A stretch of 18,773 nucleotides of DNA, from NCBI GenBank assembly GCA_016218485.1, contig JACRDY010000055.1, forward strand, positions 1-18,773, written 5' to 3'. The first letter of the stretch is position 1. The number at the start of each line of letters is the position of its first letter. The notes under the pieces are model-generated. The model was given only the letters and a program-made list of their open reading frames with translations, was not told the DNA's origin and made no database searches. This DNA comes from Candidatus Falkowiibacteriota bacterium. GTDB lineage: Bacteria > Patescibacteriota > Patescibacteriia > JACRDY01. A program made the position numbers and the translations under genes. This document shows, piece after piece, positions 6,274-12,808 of this stretch.

Positions 6274-6636
6274 TTATCTATTTGTAGTGATGTTCAAAAT
6301 TTCTTTTGTCTTCGGCTGGACGTTCATCAGGAGTACGGCCACTATCAGACTGATAACATACGCCAACAGCGTGCCCAAGATAAGTCCGAATTTGGGAAAC
6401 GCCAGCATTACCGTCAGGCCATAAGCGAAAATAGCCAGTGAACTAGAGTTATTGATTTCTATCCGTAGGTATGCTGTAATGGCACACACAATAACCCAGA
6501 TAGGAGGTGCGGGATGGCGGGGCCATATTTCAAGGGTCAAACCACCCAGTCTCCGTGTGGCTGCTTTTATCCTGATGTTACGCGGCGCGGGGAAGATCCA
6601 GTCAAGCAACAACGGGTGCTCCATTGCTGGCTTCAT
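6274..6636 (-). CDS. Hypothetical membrane protein with three predicted helices
   Basis: A 120-residue frame ending in TAA. After a basic N-terminal part rich in Arg and Pro (1-44), three hydrophobic stretches are visible at about 45-59 (PIWVIVCAITAYL), 66-86 (LAIFAYGLTVMLAFPKFGLI) and 87-106 (GTLLAYVISLIVAVLLMNV), followed by a short polar tail. I recognise no family. The start is unsure. The frame is open for about 50 codons upstream of ATG 6636 into a GC-rich, palindrome-rich block without a start codon, and the only purine-rich site (GGAGGG near 6658) is too far from the ATG. A shorter protein starting at the TTG of GGLTLEIWP is possible. Confidence 0.5.
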   Translation of the reverse strand: MKPAMEHPLLLDWIFPAPRNIRIKAATRRLGGLTLEIWPRHPAPPIWVIVCAITAYLRIEINNSSSLAIFAYGLTVMLAFPKFGLILGTLLAYVISLIVAVLLMNVQPKTKEILNITTNR

Positions 6637-6940
6637 GGGGAGCAGTGCATCCCTTACCCTCCAGGCTTGAGGAACGTGACCGTTGACTGGCAGCCGGTGC
6701 CCACGGACGAGTGGCGAGGGAAAGAACGTCAGCGGCTGCGCGCCGCATCAGTGCGTCGCGGTTGCTAATTTCATCAACAAGGCCCTGTTGGCAGACGGGG
6801 CTTGAGTTTTATCCGGGGCGGGTATTCGTTATCCAGGGCGGACACGCGGGTCCGCCCCTACGGGCGCGCCTAAACGTTGCCTGCCATTCAACAGTGGACT
6901 GATGCGTTAATCCCGGCGGACGGGCGCGTTTATTCACATC
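6637..6940. other. Non-coding GC-rich block with palindromes
   Basis: No convincing gene; the frames that cross it on either strand overlap each other and lack ribosome-binding sites. It contains several possible stems: GGGCGGAC (6836-6843) with GTCCGCCC (6850-6857), an 8-bp stem; GCCCTGT with ACGGGGC near 6783-6801; and CAGCCG with CGGCTG near 6691-6737. Its base composition differs sharply from the AT-rich spacers elsewhere. It could be a structured RNA or a small palindromic repeat insertion, but I recognise none of the conserved cores of RNase P RNA, tmRNA or SRP RNA. Confidence 0.5.
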
Positions 6941-6943
6941 CTG

Positions 6944-6967
6944 GGCATAATGAAAGGCATAATGAAA
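6944..6967 (+). repeat. Tandem 12-mer just upstream of the ribosomal operon promoter
   Basis: GGCATAATGAAA occurs twice back to back (6944-6955 and 6956-6967), ending 3 nt before the -35 box. The AT-rich, helix-turn-spaced pair could be an UP element or a regulator site. Confidence 0.6.
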
Positions 6968-6970
6968 TCG

Positions 6971-6999
6971 TTGACAATATTCCCCGCTTCCTTTATACT
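6971..6999 (+). promoter_or_regulatory. Sigma-70-type promoter of the ribosomal protein operon
   Basis: TTGACA (6971-6976), a 17-nt spacer and TATACT (6994-6999): a full -35 consensus with a 5-of-6 -10 box. Transcription would start near A7006, giving a leader of about 290 nt before rplC. Confidence 0.88.
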
Positions 7000-7005
7000 A
7001 TTGCT

Positions 7006-7186
7006 ACATTACTTCCCCCGTAAATTCCCATTGTGGGACACGGGGGGACCCAATAAGGATCGGTGGAGCAAATTCTCCATTATAGAGATAATCTACGCTG
7101 GTTCTTACATGGTAAGAAAGGAAAGAAATTGGCCTAAATAAGCAACTTAATCAGTTCGCTTGGGACAAAATTTATCCTTATTACAT
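7006..7186 (+). ncRNA. Structured 5' leader of the ribosomal protein operon
   Basis: Several stems can be read directly. H1 is CCCCCGT (7015-7021) with ACGGGGG (7040-7046), with a nested TCCCA/TGGGA stem (7026-7030, 7034-7038). P1 is a 9-bp long-range helix, AATAAGGAT (7052-7060) with ATCCTTATT (7174-7182). Inside P1 lie H2 TGGAG/CTCCA (7064-7079), H3 TTCTTAC/GTAAGAA (7102-7118) and H4 AAGCAACT with AGTT-C-GCTT (7140-7161, one bulge). This is a multi-branch junction closed by P1 and followed at once by the terminator-like hairpin. The architecture is that of a cis-regulatory leader (ribosomal-protein autoregulation or riboswitch); I recognise no known class. Confidence 0.65.
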
Positions 7187-7246
7187 AAAGGCTAGTGGCC
7201 CTTATTGGTAAATGTTGATTTATTGATAAGGGTTACTAGTCTTTTT
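7187..7246 (+). terminator. Terminator-like hairpin (attenuator candidate) before rplC
   Basis: 7187-7205 pairs with 7226-7244 over 19 continuous positions (three G-U), with a 20-nt loop and a run of five T at 7242-7246. It lies downstream of the operon promoter and 52 nt before rplC, so it would stop or attenuate operon transcription. Segment 7174-7181 can pair either with 7053-7060 (helix P1) or with 7226-7233 of the 3' arm. Confidence 0.85.
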
Positions 7247-7298
7247 AAAACAACAGATTTACACAAATTTTAACAAATTAACACAGATTACTTAAGGT

Positions 7299-7934
7299 AT
7301 GAAGGTAATTTTGGCCAAAAAGTTAGAAATGACCCAGAAATTCATGGCAGACGGCAGCGTGGTTCCGGTGACTACTGTTCAGGCTGGGCCGTGTTTGGTT
7401 ACCCAGGTAAAGAATAATGATAAGGACGGCTATGTTTCCATCCAGCTGGGTTTTGGCAAAAAGAGAATTCTCAATAATCCGCTTAAAGGGCATTTGAAAG
7501 ATTTGGAAAATTTCGCTTATTTAAGAGAATTTCCTATTGAAAATGTAGGGACAGGTCATGACCTGTCAGTACTGAAGCGGGGCGACAAAATTACGGCTGA
7601 AACTTTTGTTAAGGGTGAAACTGTTCAAGTCACCGGCGTGTCTAAAGGCAAGGGATTTCAGGGCGTGGTGCGTCGTCACCATTTCCATGGCCACCCCAAG
7701 AGCCACGGTCACAAAGACCAGTTGCGTACTTCTGGCTCCATCGGCGCTGGCGGCGTGCAGAACGTGTTTAAAGGTACCCGCATGGCCGGCCGCATGGGTG
7801 GCGATCAGGTGACGGTGACGAATTTAGAAATTGTTGATGTGGACGCCAAGAATAATCTATTGTTTATCAAAGGGGCTGTTCCCGGTGCGCGCAACGGTCT
7901 ACTGTTAATTAAGGTAACGAAAGAAGTTAAATAG
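7299..7934 (+). CDS. rplC: Large-subunit ribosomal protein L3
   Basis: 211 residues, normal length. L3 binds the 3' domain of 23S rRNA and its long loop reaches toward the peptidyl-transferase centre. Diagnostic segments are the N-terminal AKKLEMTQKFMADGSVVPVT, KGKGFQGVVRRHHFHGHPKSHGHKD and RTSGSIGAGGVQNVFKGTRMAGRMGG; the last has Ala where E. coli has the methylated Gln (GSIGQ), as in many non-proteobacteria. It is the first gene of the operon here; rpsJ, its usual upstream partner, is absent. AAGG lies too close to the ATG to act as a Shine-Dalgarno site. The stop is TAG, which also begins the heptamer spacer. Confidence 0.98.
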   Translation: MKVILAKKLEMTQKFMADGSVVPVTTVQAGPCLVTQVKNNDKDGYVSIQLGFGKKRILNNPLKGHLKDLENFAYLREFPIENVGTGHDLSVLKRGDKITAETFVKGETVQVTGVSKGKGFQGVVRRHHFHGHPKSHGHKDQLRTSGSIGAGGVQNVFKGTRMAGRMGGDQVTVTNLEIVDVDAKNNLLFIKGAVPGARNGLLLIKVTKEVK

Positions 7935-7966
7935 CGCAAAGCGCATAGCACAAAGCTTATTACGGT
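7932..7966 (+). repeat. Direct heptamer run between rplC and rplD
   Basis: From the rplC stop codon to the base before the rplD ATG the spacer divides exactly into five 7-nt units: TAGCGCA, AAGCGCA, TAGCACA, AAGCTTA, TTACGGT. The first four are clearly related to each other. Confidence 0.7.
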
Positions 7967-8599
7967 ATGAAAACCGCAGTCTACAATTTGCAGGGTGAAA
8001 AAGTGGGAGACGTGGAACTGAATCCATACGTGTTTGAAATTGTGGTCAAGCAGGATGTGGTCCATCAGATCGTAGTGGCCCAAGAGCGGAATGTCCGCAA
8101 ACCTTTGGCCCACACGCTGGACCGCTCGGAAGTGCGCGGCGGCGGCAAGAAGCCGTGGGCGCAGAAGGGCACCGGCCGGGCGCGTCATGGCTCCATCCGT
8201 TCTCCTCTGTGGATCGGCGGCGGCGTAACCTTTGGTCCGCGTAACGATCGGAATTATTCCGTCAGGGTAAACAAGAAGCACAAGAATCTGGCGCTGCGCA
8301 TGGTTCTGTCCGACAAGGCGGCTGAAGCGCGACTGGTGGTCGTGGAGGCGCTGAAATTGCCGGAGATGAAAACCAAAAAGTTGAATGAAATTTTGAATAA
8401 ATTGCCGAGCCAGGGCAGTAAAGCCATGATTGCATTGGCCAAGACTGATGACAAGATTATCACGGCCGCCAAGAATCTGGATACGGTGCTGGCTGTCGGC
8501 GCGGGCAGCTTGAATGTCATTGACCTGCTGAGGTACAAATATTTAGTCATTTCCAAAGCCGGTTTGGCTGAAGTGGAAAAAGTTTACGGGAAAAAATAA
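7967..8599 (+). CDS. rplD: Large-subunit ribosomal protein L4
   Basis: 210 residues. L4 binds 23S rRNA domain I and its extended loop lines the peptide exit tunnel. The loop is evident: EVRGGGKKPWAQKGTGRARH then GSIRSPLWIGGGVTFGP. The C-terminal globular part ends with the usual strand-helix LRYKYLVISKAGLAEVEKVY. In gammaproteobacteria L4 represses its own operon by binding the S10 leader; whether it does so with the structured leader here is open. The gap of 86 nt to rplW is filled with a heptamer hairpin. Confidence 0.98.
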   Translation: MKTAVYNLQGEKVGDVELNPYVFEIVVKQDVVHQIVVAQERNVRKPLAHTLDRSEVRGGGKKPWAQKGTGRARHGSIRSPLWIGGGVTFGPRNDRNYSVRVNKKHKNLALRMVLSDKAAEARLVVVEALKLPEMKTKKLNEILNKLPSQGSKAMIALAKTDDKIITAAKNLDTVLAVGAGSLNVIDLLRYKYLVISKAGLAEVEKVYGKK

Positions 8600-8602
8600 A
8601 TA

Positions 8603-8683
8603 TTGATAGTTACTAGCTGATAATTGATAGTCAATTACCCTCGGGTATCTACCAACTACCAACTACCAACTACCAACTATCAA
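8603..8683 (+). repeat. Heptamer hairpin between rplD and rplW
   Basis: The left arm is TTGATAG, TTACTAG, CTGATAA, TTGATAG (8603-8630). The tip contains ACCC-TC-GGGT. The right arm is CTACCAA four times followed by CTATCAA (8649-8683), ending 2 nt before the rplW ATG. The arms are reverse complements in heptamer register, and the right arm occupies the place of a Shine-Dalgarno site. Confidence 0.9.
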
Positions 8684-8685
8684 TT

Positions 8686-9141
8686 ATGAGTTTCCTAGAC
8701 AAATTCAAAAGACATAAAGACACCGATACGACTGATGGCGCGGATAAAGCCCCAGCGAAAGCTTCGGTTGAGAAAAAATTAGAACCGGCGAAGGTTGAGC
8801 TGAAAAAAATTGCCCCACAAGAAAAAATTGCGCACAAGGTGAACAGGGAAGACACCGGCAACGCTTACCAGATATTGGTTCGTCCCCTGATTACCGAGAA
8901 AAATACCGATCTGGGCGCGATCAATAAGTATGTGTTTGCGGTCAGCCTCAAAGCCAACAAGAGTGAGGTGCGTAAAGCGATTCGCAGTCTCTATGGCGTA
9001 GACCCAATACAGATCAATATCGCTAACGTCCGCGGCAAAGCGGTGCGCTATGGCCGTTCCCAGGGTATGACCAAGAACTGGAAGAAAGCGATTGTCACTT
9101 TGAAATCAGGCGACAGTATTCAAGTATACGAAGGAGTTTAA
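8686..9141 (+). CDS. rplW: Large-subunit ribosomal protein L23 with long N-terminal extension
   Basis: 151 residues, against about 95-100 for a usual L23. The core starts near residue 58 (GNAYQILVRPLITEKNTDL) and contains NKYVFAVSLKANKSEVRKAI and the VRGKAVRYGRSQG loop with the basic C-terminal strand. L23 sits at the tunnel exit and docks trigger factor and SRP. The first 57 residues are Lys/Glu/Ala/Asp-rich and probably disordered; they begin MSFLDKFKRH. Extensions of this kind are seen in candidate-phyla ribosomal proteins, and their role is not known. Heptamer spacers lie on both sides. Confidence 0.97.
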   Translation: MSFLDKFKRHKDTDTTDGADKAPAKASVEKKLEPAKVELKKIAPQEKIAHKVNREDTGNAYQILVRPLITEKNTDLGAINKYVFAVSLKANKSEVRKAIRSLYGVDPIQINIANVRGKAVRYGRSQGMTKNWKKAIVTLKSGDSIQVYEGV

Positions 9142-9142
9142 A

Positions 9143-9201
9143 TTGAGAGTTGGGAGTATACCAACTATCAACTCTCAACTACCAGCTATCAACTACCAAT
9201 T
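9143..9201 (+). repeat. Heptamer repeat between rplW and rplB
   Basis: The left arm TTGAGAG, TTGGGAG (9143-9156) is followed by five units of the opposite type, CAACTAT, CAACTCT, CAACTAC, CAGCTAT, CAACTAC (9162-9196), then CAATT and the rplB ATG. It is the same flavour as the elements at 2704 and 8603. Confidence 0.85.
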
Positions 9202-10047
9202 ATGGCTATCAAACTATACAAACCAACCACCCCGACTCGCCGGCACAGTTCCGTGGATGATTATAAGGATGCCACCAGCAAGCGGAGTCTGAAGCACCGG
9301 GTGATGATCCGCAAAAAGCACGGCGGGCGCAACAGCGCCGGCAAGATTAGCGTCCGTCACCAGGGTGGGGGGGCCAAGCAATACTATCGGCAGATTGACT
9401 TCAAGCAGAACAAGTTTGATATTCCGGGTACTATTACGGGCATTGAGTATGATCCGAACCGAACGGTGCGCATCGCCGTGGTTACCTATACTGATGGTGA
9501 CAAGCGCTATATGCTCTTGCCCGAGAATCTGCCGGTTGGCGCCGCGGTGGTGTCTTCCCGCAGCGCCATCAAGCCGGAATTGGGTAACCGCATGCCGCTT
9601 CAGTATATTCCGGCGGGTATGGTGGTGCATAATATTGAGCTGTCTTCCGGACGCGGCGGAGCGTTAGTCCGTTCTGCCGGTGCCGGCGCGCAGCTGATGG
9701 GTGTGGAAGGGGAGTATGCGCAATTAAAATTGCCGTCGACGGAAGTTCGCCTGGTGCCGAAAAATTGCGCCGCCAGTATCGGGCAGCTCAGCTCGGTCCA
9801 GCACCAGCACATTCGGCTGGGCAAAGCCGGTCGTAAGCGCCACATGGGTATTCGTCCGTCGGTCCGCGGTAAAGCCATGAACCCGGTGGATCACCCGCAC
9901 GGCGGCGGCGAAGGGCTCTCGCCGATCGGTCTGAAGCATCCCAAGACGCCGTGGGGCAAGATCGCCATCGGCGGTAAGACGCGCCAGCAGCGGCTAAGCA
10001 ATCGCCTGATTATCACCCGACGCAAGAATAATAATTTAAATAGCTAG
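9202..10047 (+). CDS. rplB: Large-subunit ribosomal protein L2
   Basis: 281 residues, normal length. L2 is needed for subunit joining and peptidyl transfer. Landmarks are KPTTPTRRHSSVDD, a GGRNSAGKISVRHQGGGAKQ RNA-binding segment, an OB-like region IEYDPNRTVRIAVVTY, the SH3-like part with QLSSVQHQHIRLGKAGRKRH, and the signature NPVDHPHGGGEG that carries the functionally important His. The C-terminus is short and basic with an Asn run. The stop is TAG. It is separated from rpsS by an unusually long 169-nt gap that holds a large hairpin. Confidence 0.98.
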   Translation: MAIKLYKPTTPTRRHSSVDDYKDATSKRSLKHRVMIRKKHGGRNSAGKISVRHQGGGAKQYYRQIDFKQNKFDIPGTITGIEYDPNRTVRIAVVTYTDGDKRYMLLPENLPVGAAVVSSRSAIKPELGNRMPLQYIPAGMVVHNIELSSGRGGALVRSAGAGAQLMGVEGEYAQLKLPSTEVRLVPKNCAASIGQLSSVQHQHIRLGKAGRKRHMGIRPSVRGKAMNPVDHPHGGGEGLSPIGLKHPKTPWGKIAIGGKTRQQRLSNRLIITRRKNNNLNS

Positions 10048-10052
10048 AACCC

Positions 10053-10200
10053 ATCTCAAAAATCCATTTTGGCTCGAAAAATGCTTTTTGGGGCTACGCT
10101 GCCTTCAGAGCTTCTCGTCAGACCTCTGGTATAACTCGTCGCTCTTCAGGCCGCTCGCTCCCAAAAAATCATTTTTCGCCTCAAAAGCGATTATTGAGAT
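10053..10200. repeat. Long imperfect inverted repeat between rplB and rpsS
   Basis: Terminal copies ATCTCAA (10053-10059) and TTGAGAT (10194-10200) begin arms of about 50 nt that stay complementary for most of their length, including GAAAAATG against CATTTTTC and the CTTTTTGGGG / CCCAAAAAA parts. The centre holds AGAGC / GCTCT and a CTCGTC repeat. The element is not built of heptamers and is unlike the other spacers. It looks like a MITE-like or REP-like insertion inside the operon. Confidence 0.8.
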
Positions 10201-10216
10201 AAGTTCTCATTACCCT

Positions 10217-10555
10217 ATGTCACGATCCCTCAAGAAAGGCCCGTTTACCGATCCGCGTCTGCTCAAAAAAGTCGGTAATCTTCGGGTCGGCGACAAGAAG
10301 CCGATCAAGACCTGGTCACGGCCGTCCGTCATTACCCCGGAGATGGTGGGTTTTGTCTTTGCCGTGCACAATGGGCGCAATTTTATAGAAATCGTGGTTG
10401 ATGAGAATATGGTCGGACACCGGTTGGGCGAATTCGCGCCAACGCGTAAATTTACCGGTCATGGCGGTAAGATGGCTAAAGATTTGGCTAAGGCCGAATC
10501 GGACAAAGATACTGCCGGTGCGCCAGCCGCTAAGCCAGCCGCTGCCAAAAAGTAA
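10217..10555 (+). CDS. rpsS: Small-subunit ribosomal protein S19
   Basis: 112 residues. The frame is open from 10088, but the first 43 codons fall in the inverted repeat and the conserved protein begins MSRSLKKGPFTDPRLLKKV, so ATG 10217 is the start. Other landmarks are IKTWSRPSVITPEMVGFVF and HRLGEFAPTRKFTGHGG. S19 binds the head of 16S rRNA near the A site with S13. The tail after residue 88 is an Ala/Lys/Pro-rich extension (ending in repeated AAKP). It lies 9 nt before rplV. Confidence 0.98.
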   Translation: MSRSLKKGPFTDPRLLKKVGNLRVGDKKPIKTWSRPSVITPEMVGFVFAVHNGRNFIEIVVDENMVGHRLGEFAPTRKFTGHGGKMAKDLAKAESDKDTAGAPAAKPAAAKK

Positions 10556-10564
10556 TTATCGTAT

Positions 10565-11089
10565 ATGCAGGTAACCGCCAAAGCCAAATACGTCAGAATG
10601 TCTCCCCGCAAAATGCGGCTGGTGATTGACGTTATCCGTGGACTGCCGGTCAGCGCGGCGCTGACGCAGCTGCAGTTCAGCCGTCGGGCGGCGGCCAAAC
10701 CGATTAAGACCATGGTGGAGTCGGCAGTGGCCAATGCCGTTAATAATTTTAAATTAGATAAAAGTAATTTGTATATTTCCACCATTACCGCCAATGAAGG
10801 GCCGACGCTCAAGCGCTGGATGCCGCGCGCCTTTGGCCGCGCCACGCCGATCCGTAAACGGAGCACCCATTTGGCGGTCATCCTGACGGAGCGCGTACCA
10901 ACAGACAAAGCCGTCAAGGGTAAAACCGCTAAGATGGTTTCCGAGGACACGAAGAAAGATATGGTGGTAGTGAGCGAGAAACCGAAAGAGTCTGTCGCGA
11001 CTAGAGAGGACGGCAGCGACAGCGCCGCCGGACCGAAAGGTAAGACCAGGGGTTTCACCTCAAAATTATTTAATCGTAAAGCAGGGTAA
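10565..11089 (+). CDS. rplV: Large-subunit ribosomal protein L22 with C-terminal extension
   Basis: 174 residues; the family core is about 110. The core (1-112) includes VRMSPRKMRLVIDVIRGLPV, the AVANAVNNF helix and the beta-hairpin GPTLKRWMPRAFGRATPIRKRSTH, whose tip lines the exit tunnel. Residues 113-174 form a charged, low-complexity tail ending KGKTRGFTSKLFNRKAG, whose basic end could contact rRNA. A heptamer hairpin of about 120 nt follows before rpsC. Confidence 0.97.
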   Translation: MQVTAKAKYVRMSPRKMRLVIDVIRGLPVSAALTQLQFSRRAAAKPIKTMVESAVANAVNNFKLDKSNLYISTITANEGPTLKRWMPRAFGRATPIRKRSTHLAVILTERVPTDKAVKGKTAKMVSEDTKKDMVVVSEKPKESVATREDGSDSAAGPKGKTRGFTSKLFNRKAG

Positions 11090-11102
11090 ATTATTCAGCC
11101 CC

Positions 11103-11223
11103 TAGTACCTAGTCCTTAGTCCTTAGTACCTAGTCCAAAGAGAGAAGCTGCTTCTTGCTCTGGACGAGGAACGAGGAACGAGGAACTAGGGACTGGGGAC
11201 TAAGGACTAGGTACTAAGGACTC
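11103..11223 (+). repeat. Heptamer hairpin between rplV and rpsC (TAGTCCT flavour)
   Basis: The left arm is TAGTACC, TAGTCCT, TAGTCCT, TAGTACC, TAGTCCA (11103-11137). The right arm is nine units from GGACGA through GGAACGA, GGAACGA, GGAACTA, GGGACTG, GGGACTA, AGGACTA, GGTACTA, AGGACTC (11162-11223). 11103-11116 is a perfect 14-nt reverse complement of 11203-11216, in unit register. The tip contains AGAAG-CTG-CTTCT. The last unit supplies AAGGA 8 nt before the rpsC ATG, the only plausible Shine-Dalgarno site in the operon. Confidence 0.9.
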
Positions 11224-11228
11224 TATCT

Positions 11229-11894
11229 ATGGGACAAAAAGTAAATCCAACAGCCTTCCGTCTCGGTGTCACTACCAGCTGGAATTCCAAATGGTTTGCC
11301 GGCAAAAAAGACTACGCCGTTCGTCTGCGTGAGGATATTACTATCCGTAAATTTCTCCAGACCGAATTGCGTCAGGCAGCCGTGGACAGCGTGGAAATTG
11401 AGCGGACACCCAAGAATCTGGTGATCAATATCAAGAGCGGCAAACCGGGGGTGATTATCGGCCGCGGTGGCCAAGGCGTGGAGGAATTAAAGAAGAAAAT
11501 CAAGGCCAAATTTTTCGGCAACAAGAAAGTCGCCATTCAGCTGAATATTAAGGAGGTGGATAAGCCGGCGCTTTCAGCGCGTATCGTCATGATGGATATC
11601 ATTTTTGATTTGGAAAAACGCATTCCTTTCCGTCGCGCGGTCAAGTCGGCCGTCGGGCGGGTGGAACGTGCCGGCGCGCAGGGTATCAAGGTGATTGTCG
11701 GCGGTCGGCTCAATGGCGCGGAAATCGCTCGGCAGGAGATGTTTTCCGCCGGCGCGCTGCCGCTGCACACATTGCGCGCTAACATTGACTACGCCCGGGG
11801 AGCGGCCAGAACGATCTACGGCGCCATCGGCGTCAAAGTCTGGATTTACAAAGGCACCGTACTCAATAATACTGATGAGGGGGAAAGTAAATAA
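11229..11894 (+). CDS. rpsC: Small-subunit ribosomal protein S3
   Basis: 221 residues, normal length. It starts with the diagnostic MGQKVNPTAFRLGVTTSWNS. The type-II KH domain has the GRGG loop at 78-81 (GVIIGRGGQGVEELKKK). The C-terminal domain includes RAGAQGIKVIVGGRLNGAEIAR, the ARGAARTIYGAIGVKVWIYKG strand and an acidic end. S3 lies at the mRNA entry site and takes part in the helicase activity of the ribosome. It has the one candidate ribosome-binding site in the operon, donated by the heptamer repeat upstream. Confidence 0.98.
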   Translation: MGQKVNPTAFRLGVTTSWNSKWFAGKKDYAVRLREDITIRKFLQTELRQAAVDSVEIERTPKNLVINIKSGKPGVIIGRGGQGVEELKKKIKAKFFGNKKVAIQLNIKEVDKPALSARIVMMDIIFDLEKRIPFRRAVKSAVGRVERAGAQGIKVIVGGRLNGAEIARQEMFSAGALPLHTLRANIDYARGAARTIYGAIGVKVWIYKGTVLNNTDEGESK

Positions 11895-11902
11895 TCACCC
11901 AT

Positions 11903-12307
11903 ATGCTAGCGCCCAAGAAAGTAAAACATCGTAAATGGTTCACCGGAGACGCCTCCGGTATTGCTACCGCTGGAGTGCGGGTGAGCTTTGGTCAGTGGGG
12001 ATTGAAATCGCTGGATACCAAATGGGTGACGGCGCGCCAAATTGAGGCCGCTCGGCGCGCCATGACGCACTACCTCAAGCGCGGTGGTAAAATTTGGATT
12101 AGAATTTTCCCGGACAAGCCGGTTACCACCAAGAGCGCGGAAGTGCCGATGGGCGGCGGTAAGGGCGCGGTCGATCACTATGTGGCGGTGGTCAAAGCGG
12201 GTATGGTCATGTTTGAAATTGACGGTATCCCGGCGGATCAAGCGCGTGAAGCCCTCCGTCTGGCCGGTCACAAATTGTCGGTTCGTACCCGTATTGTCGG
12301 GAAATAA
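11903..12307 (+). CDS. rplP: Large-subunit ribosomal protein L16
   Basis: 134 residues. L16 contacts 5S and 23S rRNA near the A site. It starts MLAPKKVKHRKWFTGDASG and contains WVTARQIEAARRAMTHYLKR, GKIWIRIFPDKPVT and GGGKGAVDHYVAVVKAG. The loop is AEVPMGGGKG, where E. coli has a hydroxylated Arg (VRMGKGKG); Pro sits at that place. It lies 8 nt after rpsC. No Shine-Dalgarno site; T precedes the ATG. Confidence 0.98.
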   Translation: MLAPKKVKHRKWFTGDASGIATAGVRVSFGQWGLKSLDTKWVTARQIEAARRAMTHYLKRGGKIWIRIFPDKPVTTKSAEVPMGGGKGAVDHYVAVVKAGMVMFEIDGIPADQAREALRLAGHKLSVRTRIVGK

Positions 12308-12316
12308 ATTTTTTGT

Positions 12317-12517
12317 ATGCAGTATTCAGAATTAAAAGGTAAATCAGAGGCGGAGTTGCAGCGACTGCTTAAAAGCAGCCGTGAGACACTGCGCGATTTG
12401 CGGTTTCGCGTCGCCAATAAGCAGCTGAAGAATATCCGCGAGGTGCGCATGATCAAGAAGACCATCGCTCACCTGTTGACCGCTCTGCAGAGCCTAAAGA
12501 CGCCAGTCGGTAAATAA
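12317..12517 (+). CDS. rpmC: Large-subunit ribosomal protein L29
   Basis: 66 residues forming the usual antiparallel two-helix protein: SELKGKSEAELQRLLKSSRE, then LRDLRFRVANKQLKNIREVR and IKKTIAHLLTAL. L29 lies beside L23 at the tunnel exit. The 9-nt spacer before it is T-rich (TTTTTTGT then ATG), with no Shine-Dalgarno site. The stop is TAA. Confidence 0.96.
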   Translation: MQYSELKGKSEAELQRLLKSSRETLRDLRFRVANKQLKNIREVRMIKKTIAHLLTALQSLKTPVGK

Positions 12518-12525
12518 TTTTTTAT

Positions 12526-12807
12526 ATGACAGAAGCGAAACTTTCAGCCATCCCGCCGGTCTCCCGAGCCAAAATTTGGCGCCGGTTTATTGGCAGAGTG
12601 GTGTCTGATAAAATGGACAAGACGGTGACGGTGCGCGTCGAGCATACCAAGTCGCATCCGATATACCGCAAACGGTTCAAAGTCAGCAATAAGTTTAAAG
12701 CCCATGATCCGCGTAACCAGTACAAAACCGGTGAGACGGTGGAGATCGTGGAATGCCGTCCGATCAGCAAAGACAAGCGCTGGCGGGTCGTCCGTAAAGT
12801 AAGCTAG
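12526..12807 (+). CDS. rpsQ: Small-subunit ribosomal protein S17
   Basis: 93 residues, slightly long because of a 15-residue N-terminal extension. The OB-fold core is evident: FIGRVVSDKMDKTVTVRVEH, HPIYRKRFKVSNKFKAHDP and GETVEIVECRPISKDKRWRV. S17 is a primary 16S rRNA binder in the body of the small subunit. The stop is TAG, and only one base separates it from the rplN ATG. Confidence 0.97.
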   Translation: MTEAKLSAIPPVSRAKIWRRFIGRVVSDKMDKTVTVRVEHTKSHPIYRKRFKVSNKFKAHDPRNQYKTGETVEIVECRPISKDKRWRVVRKVS

Positions 12808-12808
12808 T

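Noticed and set aside
6452..6902. Three overlapping plus-strand frames in the GC-rich block
   Set aside because: They overlap each other and the minus-strand membrane gene, carry no motif and have no ribosome-binding site; GC-rich DNA keeps frames open by chance.
6637..6940. RNase P RNA, tmRNA or SRP RNA
   Set aside because: None of the conserved core sequences I know for these RNAs could be found on either strand.
6950..7141. Plus-strand 63-residue frame ahead of rplC
   Set aside because: Its start lies upstream of the -35 box, and the frame runs through the promoter and the leader stems, so it cannot be made from the operon transcript.
7805..8281. Minus-strand 158-residue frame across the rplC/rplD junction
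   Set aside because: It is a shadow of two certain ribosomal genes.
10088..10216. N-terminal extension of S19 from an upstream ATG
   Set aside because: It falls in the inverted repeat, while the conserved S19 N-terminus begins exactly at 10217.
10459..11058. Minus-strand 199-residue frame opposite rpsS/rplV
   Set aside because: It is a long shadow of rplV; its Ser/Leu-rich composition is that of an antisense translation.
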